Positions 21,740 through 31,520 of a DNA stretch of 64,000 bases are shown one piece after another (position 1 is the first letter of the stretch; every line of letters begins with the position of its first letter). Where the stretch lies: contig JAHQIW010007348.1 in the NCBI GenBank assembly GCA_019055375.1, positions 1 to 64,000 on the forward strand. The letters are read 5' to 3'. The notes beneath the pieces were generated by a model. The model searched no databases and had not been told where the DNA came from. It saw only the letters and a list, made by a program, of their open reading frames with translations. The DNA is from Parelaphostrongylus tenuis. Its lineage: Eukaryota > Nematoda > Chromadorea > Rhabditida > Metastrongylidae. Made by a program: the position numbers and the translations under genes.

Positions 21740-23140
21740 GTCAACTTTTGCACCACAGTTAGGAAGATGCCTAAGAAGTATTTTTTATTAGTGTCCTAGT
21801 GGAACATGGTCTTGTGACGTCGGTATGGCCTCGTCTAGTTTCCGGCATCATTATATCCCTCGATTGCCAATGAACGTTCAGTAGCACCACTAGATGAAAA
21901 TAGAATACTCGTGCTCAAATAACATCCAAGCTAGTTTCGGCCGGAAGTCCACAGGTTCTTCGAAATTGTCATTATTAAGAATGTTTAGCTAATCCAGCAA
22001 TTCAACAATTATAGAACTTCCGTATAATAGAACTATCGGCCTCCCAAAATCCTCTGTTATTCAAAGATTTGGTGAGATTCAAATCCTGATGCTGTTACAA
22101 TGTTCAGAAAGATTTTGTGGCTTCTAAAATTCCTTTTTTTATATGTTTGTAGTTGGGATCTTTACACGTGTATGTCGCGAAGCCCGTTGTTCACATCTTT
22201 GTCGTTTTCTTCGTGATTTAAATTAGAGGTATGAGTGCATATGCCCTTTAGAATATGCTATCAACAGTGAAAAGTTCGTTTTTCTTCGCTTTCTCAAAAA
22301 TTATTTTGATTGATAGCTCGATTTTAACAGATACTAGTGGTACATTATTGTGCATTGAGTTTCGCGAGTTCTTCTTCTAGTTCAACTGTAGATATCTATG
22401 TAGTGATGTTTTGCGCACTTCCTTTACACTATTCCGTAAGATATTTGCCATTCATTCATAGGAAACAAAACCCTTTCGCGACCGTGGACGCACGGTCTCC
22501 GTACTTCTAACTGGTAACTCTGGACGGTCCGTTCCACCTCCTCTACACCTCTAAACCTCAGCATGCTGCGGCTAGCAATCGCAAACTGTTGGGTTTAACA
22601 CTGGAGCGATAGGTGTTAGAGGTGCAGAGACCGTGTTTCTACGCTCTCGAAATGGTTGTTATTGTAATGGGAAGTGGTAGTCAAAGTGTCATCACTTGGC
22701 ACTTCATACATTATTTTGAATCCGTTTTCCCTCGGATGTTTTTCTGTTGTATTTTCTATTTACATAAATTCGTTATTAGAATCCTCTTACAACTATTACG
22801 ATCCAGTGATAGTGTTAGCTAAACGCGAACTGAAAGTAAGAATTATCAAAAAATCCTAAAAATTTCTCGTATTATGGATAGAAAAGGCAAACCGGTTCTG
22901 TGCTTCTACAATAAGTAATCAAAATTAAGGGTCCATGAAAGTTTTGCAGTGATTTTTGATCTTATCGAAGGACTTCCCATATTCACAAGCGGGGTATTTT
23001 GGAGAACCACATGTTTAGATTTGATTTAGCTGGAAATTTCATCGCGATCATGGTGAATATTTTTTCAGTGGTTGATAACTAGTTTTTTTAGAAGTAGTAC
23101 TCAAGATTTCTAGTGTTTTAATGTTTTTTCGCAATATTAA
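21740..23140. other. Mostly unassigned; possible LRP-like trace near 22780-22840
   Basis: YNYYDPVIVLAKRELKVRI at about 22783-22840 looks like the first strand of a beta-propeller (V-x-x-A-x-R..L..R), but there is no diagnostic motif. A short perfect hairpin GACCGTG-GACG-CACGGTC sits near 22480. Otherwise nothing is recognised. Confidence 0.25.
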
Positions 23141-23726
23141 TAGGTTGGGGAAGAAGTTCTGAGAAAACGCTCGTAAAACATTTATTTCTGCACCTATTAC
23201 ACCCGAACAAAGACAAAACTAATAGTCAAAGTACTCCCCTTCAAGTTCAAGCACCTCCTGCCACTTCTCCGGCAAAAGATGGATTCCGCGAGCATAAAAT
23301 TCCGATTTCTTGCTGTTGAAGAAATGATTGAGTTGTCCAAGAGGGGTTTTCTTCAATCGCTCCAAGCACAGTTTGACGACTAATTTCTCCTGGACAACCT
23401 GAACGCGGCTGATCTTCCAAACTTTCTTCTTCTTCCTCAAATTTATTGAACCACCTGTGCACCGTACTTTTGCCAACTGTGTCTTTGCCAAAGCCAGATT
23501 GATGCGTTCACTTGCCACCGTTGCATTTGAACCCAACCAACAGCCATTCGTGCATCGTCAACAACCAAATTTGCTCACTTCCTAACTCCATCTTGAAATA
23601 AGTAGATAAATTATATAGCAATCAACGCGCGAAAAGGCGGGCATTCAAATGAGCACAGGAACACAAAAATGGCCGACACCCGAAAAAGTTACAAGCACTC
23701 TCTCAAAACTTTTCCCCAACCCATTA
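23141..23726 (-). mobile_element. Mariner deletion derivative (family M2), relatively young
   Basis: Inverted ends GGTTGGGGAAGAAGTTCTGA and TCTCAAAACTTTTCCCCAAC, TA-bordered, ~586 bp. The minus strand encodes an N-terminal mariner start (MELGSEQIWLLTMHEWLLG then SNATVASERINL), an HTH piece (MHRWFNKFEEEEESLEDQPR), and directly the C-terminus (HFFNSKKSEFYARGIHLLPE then KWQEVLELEGEYFDY). The catalytic D,D34D core is missing. Confidence 0.85.
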
Positions 23727-23734
23727 TAATGCTC

Positions 23735-23880
23735 CCCGCACCACGGAGAAATGAGTGGTAAGCAAAAGTCCCACCTGAGACGGGAGTTGAACCCGCTTTA
23801 CACCCATGCTAGTGGCGCTTGTTACCACTGCACCACCGAGGCCGCCGATTGCCCACAAGTCATTCTTAAAAATCTCTCCG
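23735..23880 (-). mobile_element. tRNA-derived SINE, family B
   Basis: Minus-strand B-box GGGTTCAACTCCCGTCTC and head GGCCTCGGTGGTGCAGTGGT are near consensus. It lies immediately beside the mariner end at 23726 and faces the copy at 24050. Confidence 0.75.
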
Positions 23881-24049
23881 TAATAACTGTCAGCTACCTA
23901 CCTTTAACAGGTTTGGTCGGATATGCAATATCACTCTATAAACTCAGTTAAGATGACAGCTGTTGTGATATGTAGTACTTAAGAATTCAATTGTTTTTAC
24001 TGCTTTATGTGCAGCATTATGATGCTTACGGTTGGCGACTGATAGCTAC

Positions 24050-24200
24050 GACAGGGAGATATTGAAGAATGAGTTGTGGGTAAGTGGTGCTCTTGGTGGT
24101 GTAGTAGTAGAGCGTGACCCCGGTATGGATGAAACGCGAGTTCAACTCCCGCCTGTGGTCGGATTTTTGCTTACCATTCAGTTCTTCTAGGTGTGCTTGT
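24050..24200 (+). mobile_element. tRNA-derived SINE, family B (inverted partner)
   Basis: Head CTTGGTGGTGTAGTAGTAGA and B-box GAGTTCAACTCCCGCC, ending TTACCATTCAGTTCTTCTAG. With the previous copy it forms an inverted pair whose homology extends beyond the SINEs into ACTGATAGCTA..GGGAGATATTGAAGAATGA. Confidence 0.75.
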
Positions 24201-24259
24201 CGAAAGTGTTTGCCTTAATGCTGAAGTAATTTGAGTGGAATGCTTTGTATTTTCACTTG

Positions 24260-24400
24260 TTCTTTACAGTCCATCGACATGTCTTCCGTATGTTCCATGT
24301 GTTCGATGGCAGTTTGCATGTGATGACCGACAATCTTGTGTTCATCCCGCGACAAAATGTGATCGCGTGCCGGATTACGCGTCAGTTTCTTCTGAAAATT
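24260..24400 (+). pseudogene. LRP-like LDLa module fragment m
   Basis: After a TTTACAG acceptor the frame reads CLPYVPCVRWQFACDDRQSC then VHPATKCDRVPDYASVSSE. This is the LDL-receptor class A pattern WQF.C....C......CD...DC.D.SDE. The fifth-position Cys is Tyr (TAC for TGC), and the calcium-binding acidic pair of the SDE motif is eroded (SSEN). It is the most 3' LRP-like piece seen. Confidence 0.7.
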
Positions 24401-24429
24401 ATAGATTTCTGAAGAATCAACTATGATTT

Positions 24430-25009
24430 TCCTTTTTCCATCAAACCTATAGATTCACTGAAGAGACTTCGCCATATAGCAGTGTTAGTTCAATGCATTC
24501 GAATCTGATATGAATGTGTTTGAAACTTGAACTTTAGGAATTATCTAAGATGTCTAAGTTAACAAAATTCCCAACGGATGACTGCCAACTGCAAACGCTG
24601 GCGATACATTAGGCTACACCATAGTAGCACACTGGGTCACATATAGCTTGTTCATTCGTTATCGAGTTCAAAATATGAGCCTTGGAGCAATAAGTAGAAG
24701 GAATGTTTTATAGGTATTCGGAGGCGACTTGCTGCGCCAAGCTAGAGTATCAAGGATCTTTTTCTTCAAAATCTCCGTAGAGGTCAGACTGCAGAATATC
24801 AAAATTTCACCATGGCCGAAAAGGAGAACCTTCATTTCATCACCATGGATTCAGAGAATCCATCCTTTTTTGTTCGACTAGTATTGATAGAATACACTGC
24901 GAGCTATTTTGTTTTCATGTTGAGTGTGACATTATCTTCGCATCGTAGTATTTGTATAAAATTCGCGTCATTGTTGAAGTATCGTATTTGGTGCAACAGA
25001 GGTAGTTGT
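24430..25009. other. No gene recognised
   Basis: Probable intron or 3' flank of the decayed LRP-like locus. Confidence 0.3.
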
Positions 25010-25601
25010 TAGGTCGTCCCATAAGTTTCGGCGCTACAGTAGTAGGCACTGAATTTATTGAACAGAAGTAGTTAAAATTGCATGATTTTAGTATTATCCA
25101 GGTACACTTTTTCTTGAGAACATTTTGGCTTACAACTTGCTCACAATTAATTTAAGATAGGGCGGTCTTGAGACGAGATTTGCTTGCTACTCATGAATGA
25201 ATGGTGAGTAGGAGGAAATGCTAATAAAGCGACGTGCAAGATTAATGAAGCTCGGGGCGACGATGCGGTTGCAGAGAGGATGGCTAAGAAGTGGTTTGCG
25301 AACTCTGAAGCTGCAGAAATAGTCTGGAGGATCAGTCGCGCTTAGGCCGTCTACAGGAAGCCCCATTAATCTTCCGCGCCACTTCACTGGCATTATCCCC
25401 TACGCGCCATTTGTATCTGACTAGCAAGCGAATTTGTTCCAAGACAGCCCCATCTTGAAGCATGTATAGGCACATTGCATAGTAAAAATGTTCGCATGAA
25501 AATGCGAAATTGAACGATATTGAAATTATGCAGTCTTTTGTACTTCTGGTTAATAAATTTGATGTTTATTACTCTTGTGCCAAGGCTTATGGATTAACCT
25601 T
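25010..25601 (-). mobile_element. Mariner deletion derivative (family M1)
   Basis: Left end TAGGTCGTCCCATAAGTTTC and right end GTGCCAAGGCTTATGGATTA correspond to the ends of 18778-19372. The internal sequence aligns along its length (GAGCTC/GGGGCGACGATGCGGTTGCA region), showing a shared internal deletion. It is older and more diverged at the right end. Confidence 0.75.
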
Positions 25602-25739
25602 TTTAGTAGTTTGATTAGCTCAGTAATATGAAAGTTCATTAGACGCATTAATCATAGAAATGGTCAATTATTTGATATCTCAGAATTTCTGGTGTTTAAG
25701 CTGCTTTTTTCGTAGTGTTATAATTTCACATATACTTAA

Positions 25740-25880
25740 GAAAATTGAGTGGTGAGCAAAAATTCCACTCTTCGCACAGGAGTAGGACCGGCGTTTCACC
25801 CATACCTAGGGCATATGCTACCACTACACCACCAAGGCCAGCCCTACTCACCACTCGTTCTTCAACATTTCACTATCATA
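25740..25880 (-). mobile_element. tRNA-derived SINE, family B
   Basis: Minus-strand head GGCCTTGGTGGTGTAGTGGT with degenerate B-box. The 3' end is TTGCTCACCACTCAATTTTC on the minus strand. It faces the following copy. Confidence 0.65.
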
Positions 25881-25914
25881 GTTATCAGCCTATTATAGTG
25901 AATTAGTATAAATA

Positions 25915-26050
25915 GTACAATGGGCAAGTGATGGCCTCAGTTATTGGTATATTGGTAGTACGCGACCCCGGCGTCTGTGAAATGCCGGTTCAACTCCGTC
26001 TGACGGTCAAAATTTTGCTCACCACTTCTTCTCTTAGGTTCAGATAAAAC
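25915..26050 (+). mobile_element. tRNA-derived SINE, family B (inverted partner)
   Basis: GATGGCCTCAGTTATTGGTA head, B-box CCGGTTCAACTCCGTC, ending TTGCTCACCACTTCTTCTCT. It is divergently arranged with the copy at 25740, separated by only ~35 bp. Confidence 0.65.
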
Positions 26051-26194
26051 ATCATAACACTGCGAAAAGCGCAGTTAAAACATGAGTAGTCTTGATTATT
26101 ATGTATGAGCAGTGGCTGTCAGCTTAACTAGGTTTAGAGGGCGATATTACTTACACGATCAAGCGTGTCAAATATTGCTAGCTGATAGCCATTA

Positions 26195-26345
26195 TAGAAA
26201 GATACTGGAGAATGAGTGTTGGGCAAGTGATGGCCTTGGTGATGTTATGGTAGCACACGCCCCCGGTACAGGTGAAACGCCGGTTTGACTCCAGCCTAAG
26301 CCAGCATTTTTCCACACCACTCAAATCTCTTAGGTGTATTTAGAA
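26195..26345 (+). mobile_element. tRNA-derived SINE, family B
   Basis: GGCCTTGGTGATGTTATGGT head, GCCGGTTTGACTCCAGCC B-box, ending CCACACCACTCAAATCTCTT. It is preceded by the same GATAGCCATTATAGAAAGA lead that precedes other family B copies. Confidence 0.65.
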
Positions 26346-26349
26346 TTTA

Positions 26350-27235
26350 TAGTAGTCAATGTCAAGTATATCTGCACTGATGTAATTTTGCGAAATCATG
26401 TTTGTTTTATATTCATTGATTTAGCAAAGGAAAACTCCAAAGTTTCAGTAGTGAAAGTGATGAGTCGCACTCTTTGTGCCGAAATGTGAAACCTGACCAA
26501 TAGCCATGTGATGACGGAGCGAGACAATACAGTAATCATTTGTATATTTTACTCTTCTATATACCGCTACATCTGTCTATATGGTGTTTGCTAACGTATT
26601 TTCCAATAATTGTAAAAATTGCTATGCATTTGAAGTGCTTTTGTTAATCAACGCCGCTTTTTTTCTTATCACTTCAATCTTAATGATTAACAATCATCGG
26701 TATTGTATCAAGCGTAATCTTTCCTCTTTTCAATCAGTGTCATAGTCAGTCATCACGGTTTAGTTCAGGACAACGGGTGATAATAATCAATATTAAATCC
26801 AGCACTAAGCACCGCCAAACTTCTCTCATACGATTGAATCTCTTCAGAACATGCGGTATTCTTCTAGGCGGATCATCGCACACTGTTAAACCAGTTTTGA
26901 ACTAAACTATGTGACTTCCACAGACCCAAATTGATGCGGCGAACCGACATTACAGCGTCTAGAATCTAAGTGCTCGAGACTGTTCTTAGTAACGTCTTCA
27001 AAGCTTCTACACAGCGAGCAGTTCGCATTGATGAGTGCCTCGTGCTAGCGCCTATCGAGAAGAGTGTTTCCGGTTCGATCCCCTACCACAACACTTCACT
27101 GTAACTTCTTTGTGTTATCTTGATGTTCTCACTAAAAAATGCTCAAGTCACTGATACACCGTATCTCATACTGCATCATTGAAAGAAATGTGGAAAAAAA
27201 TTCGATATACGTCATCGCCATGGATTTACGTTTTT
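26350..27235. other. No gene; one tRNA-like trace
   Basis: A near-perfect B-box (CCGGTTCGATCCCC) occurs at about 27067-27080, with a possible tRNA-like arrangement upstream from 27030. No pairing acceptor stem is found, so it is probably a SINE remnant. Nothing else recognised. Confidence 0.35.
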
Positions 27236-27475
27236 TGTCAGAAAGTGCTCAAATGTTAGACAACTGAGCGTTTTTGCTGTGATAATTACGTCATAATAGA
27301 GCCTTCTGTACTAGTCAATACAGAAAGATAACATCAATCAAAACTAAAGTGAAGCGTCGTTTTAAGGAATCGAATCAGCAACTTTCTTCGTGATGAATGG
27401 CAGCACAAGCCGCCACTCACCACTTGTGGACTGCTCGGCTCCGAGCCGCCGCGTGCTTGACGGTGTAAGAGCTCA
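27236..27475. repeat. Foldback repeat, family G, copy 2 (partial)
   Basis: Matches 295-530 in order: AATGTTAGACAACTGAGCG, GTGAAGCGTCGTTTTAAG and GAGCCGCCGCGTGC. Only the right half of the copy-1 structure is evident. Confidence 0.55.
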
Positions 27476-27635
27476 GACTACCCTACTAAAGTATGAAGCT
27501 TATATTCTGTACGGTGTAATGTTGTGTCTTAGCATTAGTCGGGTCTATGGAATTCAAAGTGTTGAGTAGTTTTGTGTAAAGATAAACTTTTTTCGTTTCG
27601 TTTCTTTCAGGCGAGGGAATACTGACCTCTTTTGC

Positions 27636-27927
27636 TGGTTAAGAATTTTTCATAGGAATGTTAATGGCCATTCAAAAGCTTAAATCTCTGGTTAATGCGC
27701 TACCTAACAGATCTGAAAAAAATTTATCATAACCCTTCAAAGAAAGGAAGACAATTGTGTTTCAAGCTCGCATATTTCTTACCGGACGGAGATTTTTTTT
27801 CCTAGGAAACTATTGATTATTCGGTAGCATAGGTTTCCACGGTTTTAATGCTGTGCTTGTTTTTCGGAAAGAACTCTTCACTGCAGTGTTTAAGGGAAAG
27901 TAAGACCAAGATCCACGTCCGCGGCGC
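27636..27927. mobile_element. Foldback element, family F, copy 3 (truncated)
   Basis: Begins like the left arms of the copies at 13582 and 60121 (TTTTTCATAGGAATGTTAAT, CATTCAAAAGCTTAAATCTC) and follows the copy-1 interior (GTGTTTC..GCATA, GGAGATTTTTT). It ends where the duplicated block begins, with no right arm. Confidence 0.65.
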
Positions 27928-28439
27928 ATCCAGCTTTTCCATTTAACACACGTCGACTCGCTCATCTCACACCTGCTATCCCTACATCGACACCGTCTTC
28001 AGCACCAGTGGAGTGCGCCGAGTTGACCCAATCAGAAAGCGCTAACAGTGAGCAGAACGAAGATGTTAATAGTGAGGTATCTTTAGCATTATTTGCTAAT
28101 TGAGTAACCTAGGAAAAGATGAAATGTGAAGCAACAGTTTCTCTTGTTTTAACTTGCTTGAGGACGCTACCTAACGGCCAATGTCCTACGCAGCAGTGAT
28201 GTCAATCACATTCACAACATCACTTATAAATGCTCGCACCTCTGCTGGCTCCTTCTCGTTTGTGAACAACAGAGTGCTATCGACTACCTGTTAGGAGTCA
28301 AATCAGTTAAGCAGTGTTCAATCGGATTTATAATTAAAATTGAAACCAGGTTCAAAACGTGTTCAAGAGAATCAAGCGGTCATATTCCGAGATTTATGAG
28401 CTTCTCTAGGCTACTTGTTCCTAAAAAGTAAGTGGAAAC

Positions 28440-28601
28440 GTTCACTCAGGCGAAGTTATTGCTTTAAAAGTCGTCATTCTTTGCGGTTCCCCGAATGAAA
28501 CTTTTAGAGCGGTACAGATTGTGAAAATGGTATTATGCCGAGTTGCAGAAGTTCTTTCAAGATTCAACGGAGAATTGATTTCACATTACCTTCAAAAATA
28601 A
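28440..28601 (+). pseudogene. Possible KH-domain fragment inside the duplicated block
   Basis: Frame reads EVIALKVVILCGSPNETFRA then VQIVKMVLCRVAEVL. The pattern hydrophobic-hydrophobic-x-G-(S/T)-P-x-x-x-x-x-A-x-x-(I/V) resembles the last strand and helix of a KH RNA-binding domain. The GXXG loop is not visible upstream. In copy 2 (about 45651-45810) the frame is broken. Could be chance. Confidence 0.25.
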
Positions 28602-29940
28602 TTCTCAGGAAGACCATTAGTCTACAAGTTGCTTCCGACTAGTTCTAGAAAAATAACGGAGTATATGGCACTTTGTGATAGTAAATGACTGCACTTCAAC
28701 TGATAGAATATCGACAATAGATGCATCTTATGCTTATCTGGTTTATGAAACCCTGTGATAAATATCCAATATAGTCAGAGAGAATGTTTTAAGCCACTCT
28801 GATTTTGATACCTCAGAGACTTACGCACGTTTCGGCGATTTCGTCCGTCTCATTAGAGCCACACGCCAAGCTGGTCCGCCTAATAGTACGGACGGGGAAA
28901 GGTCGTTTTTGTAAAACAACGTGAAACCGTGATTTTTGGTTTTCACCTATCTATTTCAGTCGATTGCACAAAGCTGTTATTCAGACAATCGCCCTACCAA
29001 CAGGGTGGGGGAGGGGGATGCGGGAAATGTGGCCTTGATGAGGCGCGCAAGACCGCAATACGTAATGTAAGCCACTGATCTACTACTCTCAGAATGGCTT
29101 CAAATGTTGGAAATCCAAACTGTGCGTGATATCCAGTTCAAAACTTGTAAGCTTCTCATCTGTTTAACCCGACGCATCAAGTGTATTCTTTTTCGACTTT
29201 AAAAAAATGGTGAAAAATGGAATCAGCTACCTCATCGGGAATCGAAGCTTCTGGTAAAAGACATAGTTAATGATTGGCTATCTATTTATTGAACGTAATC
29301 CCAACCAACAAATTCAGCCGAGAATTTTTTCCAAGATAGTTTCCGTGAAACTAATCAAAGTTCATTGGCATTTCACTTGACAGTCAGCCATTTTCGGTGT
29401 ATATTGAATACATCAACAATTAAATCGGCCGATAATCCGTAATAGTGGAGCATCTAATATCTCCACAAGGATGACATATTCAGTGGCCAACTCAAAGCGC
29501 CATTTGCCTAAACGTCGCTCTCTCCAATCAAGAGAAGTCGAAGCTTCTAGCAAAAAGAATTCATTAGTATTTTGAAAAGTTGTAATAACGCTAAGATGTG
29601 TCAAACGATCCACGATATACCATCTGATGCAATATTGTGAAGCGATGCAATTCATTCTATATATGTAAGAAAGAAGACTACTGGTAAAGGTGAAAGTGTG
29701 CCACTTTACTTTCTATATAGGCGAAAGAGATCATAAAAAAGCCAATAACCAGTTTCTAATTTAGATTTATGAAGGCACTCGTTATATCACAAAGAAAAGC
29801 TTTTTTTTTAGTCGTTTACGTTCAATGGACGACATAATATTGTCACTATTTTTGATTATCATTTAGCGATCGAATGTTTTTGTACCAGTAATTGATGTTA
29901 ATTATGTATAACACTACTTTATTCAAATAAGATCCCTCCT

Positions 29941-30111
29941 ATGGATGAAAACGTGGACGAAAATGATCTGATGGCAGGCGGTGCAGACCTTCTGAACCAA
30001 CTATCAACCAAATTATCATCGACGACGGGGAAGGCAGAGTTGCCCTTCGGCTACTCCCCGATATTTTTCATCAGAGAGAAAGGTCCTGGAAGTGCGCCGA
30101 AGCCATGCCAG
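29941..30111 (+). CDS. Exon-like ORF in duplicated block, copy 1 (unrecognised protein)
   Basis: ATG followed by 57 open codons ending at CCATGCCAG|GTTTTT, a plausible donor. It reads MDENVDENDLMAGGADLLNQ, then LSTKLSSTTGKAELPFGYSP, then IFFIREKGPGSAPKPCQ: an acidic start, then a Pro/Gly-rich part with no domain I recognise. The duplicate at 46828 has the same ATG and donor but two stops. A SINE begins just after the donor. It may be a captured or relict first exon; no downstream exon was identified, so function is doubtful. Confidence 0.4.
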
Positions 30112-30187
30112 GTTTTTCTAGCTGATTTTATTTTTGCGTTTTGCAATTTAATCATTTCGAGTTGGTGTTTATAATTCGTAAATGACA

Positions 30188-30440
30188 CGGTCTGAACCTT
30201 CACCCAAAACGTCACACACAAGGTCGATGGCTTAATTTCACGATCATGGCTCAGCAAGCCCTGCATCTTTCCGGGGTCGGCAAATTGGTACCGGACTGGT
30301 CACATTTTCATCTGGGAGACAAGCCGCAGTACTTGTAAAGGCCAGATATGTATATAATCACCTCGAACGAAGTTAAAAATTGTAAGAGAATGCATGGCGC
30401 ATCTCTCAAGGACTGATCAACGCGTAGAGCTTTATCGTTT
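30188..30440 (+). mobile_element. tRNA-derived SINE, family A (old copy)
   Basis: The head is eroded, but AAGGTCGATGGCTTAATTTC, TTGGTACCGGACTGGTCA, GGCCAGATATGTATATAATC and AGAGCTTTATC are in the right order. The same insertion is in block copy 2 (47083), so it predates the duplication. Confidence 0.65.
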
Positions 30441-31195
30441 TGAGTTGATTTTGAACTGACACCACCCTCAGTTTCATTTTTGACGCTTTCACATTGTGAA
30501 ATTACCTTGTCTGTATAAGTATTGGGGAGCAACATGAGCAATTTAGTTGTGCGGGCATTGGATTACGGCGAAAAATTCACGGGCCCACGTCGCCATTCAT
30601 CTTAATATTAGAAGGAGTGGCATATTTCTGGAGATTACTTTGTTTCTATCTCATTAGAGATTCCATACAGCTCATGAAATCAACTAGAGGTAAAACGAGC
30701 AACTTTTAAGTTGTATATCTCCATTAAGGCGAAGTGATCTAGAACTTTTGTTTGGCAAAAGAGGAAAAAAAACACACTTTTATCCTTATCGCTTATGGAT
30801 TGAGCTCATATTTGCAGCGGTGACGAAGCTATTTGACGTGCAGTTTTTCTGCGTTTCCACCAGTAGCATATCTCTAACTCCGAGCATTGTGCGCAACGGA
30901 GCGAATGACTTAGCTCTATCCTTTTAGTGCATTTTATGACCGAAATTCTTAGTGGTATTGGTAGTTTCTGTTTCTCTTTGTGCACTCCTTTAATTTTCAA
31001 ATCTATTTTTCCACACCTCTGATATATTTTGAACTGCATTTTATTTCTGAGGTAAAAATAAAGTCGTTCGTTGAATGAGTTTGAGCAAAAAGGTCTAGAA
31101 AAATTTTAGATATTTCACTTTTCAATACCTTTGTGACCATTTTTAGTTACAGTCCGAATACTGTGTTGAAATTAAATACAATAAATATTGAGTAG

Positions 31196-31520
31196 TGATA
31201 AAAAAGCGGCCAAGAAGACCGATGACCAGTTTGGAGAGTTGAACGGCGTCGAAATTTTTCCGAACCCCTCCCCCTCCTTCAGTCCAGATGTTGCTCGATC
31301 CATTCGTGGCCTCTCTCAATCAATGCAACACTTTTTAAATAGCTGCCAATCTACACCATTCAAAGAAATTGAAGAAGCATGCCAGAAGTTTTCCTATCCA
31401 AAGGTGCCGCAATGAAACTTTAAGCTGATTCAGAATCTTGCAAAACGATGGTAGAAAGTCGTCAACAACGATGGTCTAGATTTCGAAGAACAATTGTTGT
31501 TGTTTTACGTTGTTAATTTA
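31196..31520 (+). mobile_element. Mariner transposase C-terminal remnant (block copy 1)
   Basis: Reads SFSPDVARSIRGLSQSMQHF, LNSCQSTPFKEIEEACQKF, then after stops ..KRW*KVVNNDGLDFEEQ. This matches the mariner C-terminus (YSPDxAPSDYHLFRSLQHFL ... RW.KVVxxDGxYFxE). The catalytic Asp of the SDY position is lost. Upstream transposase is absent. Confidence 0.7.
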
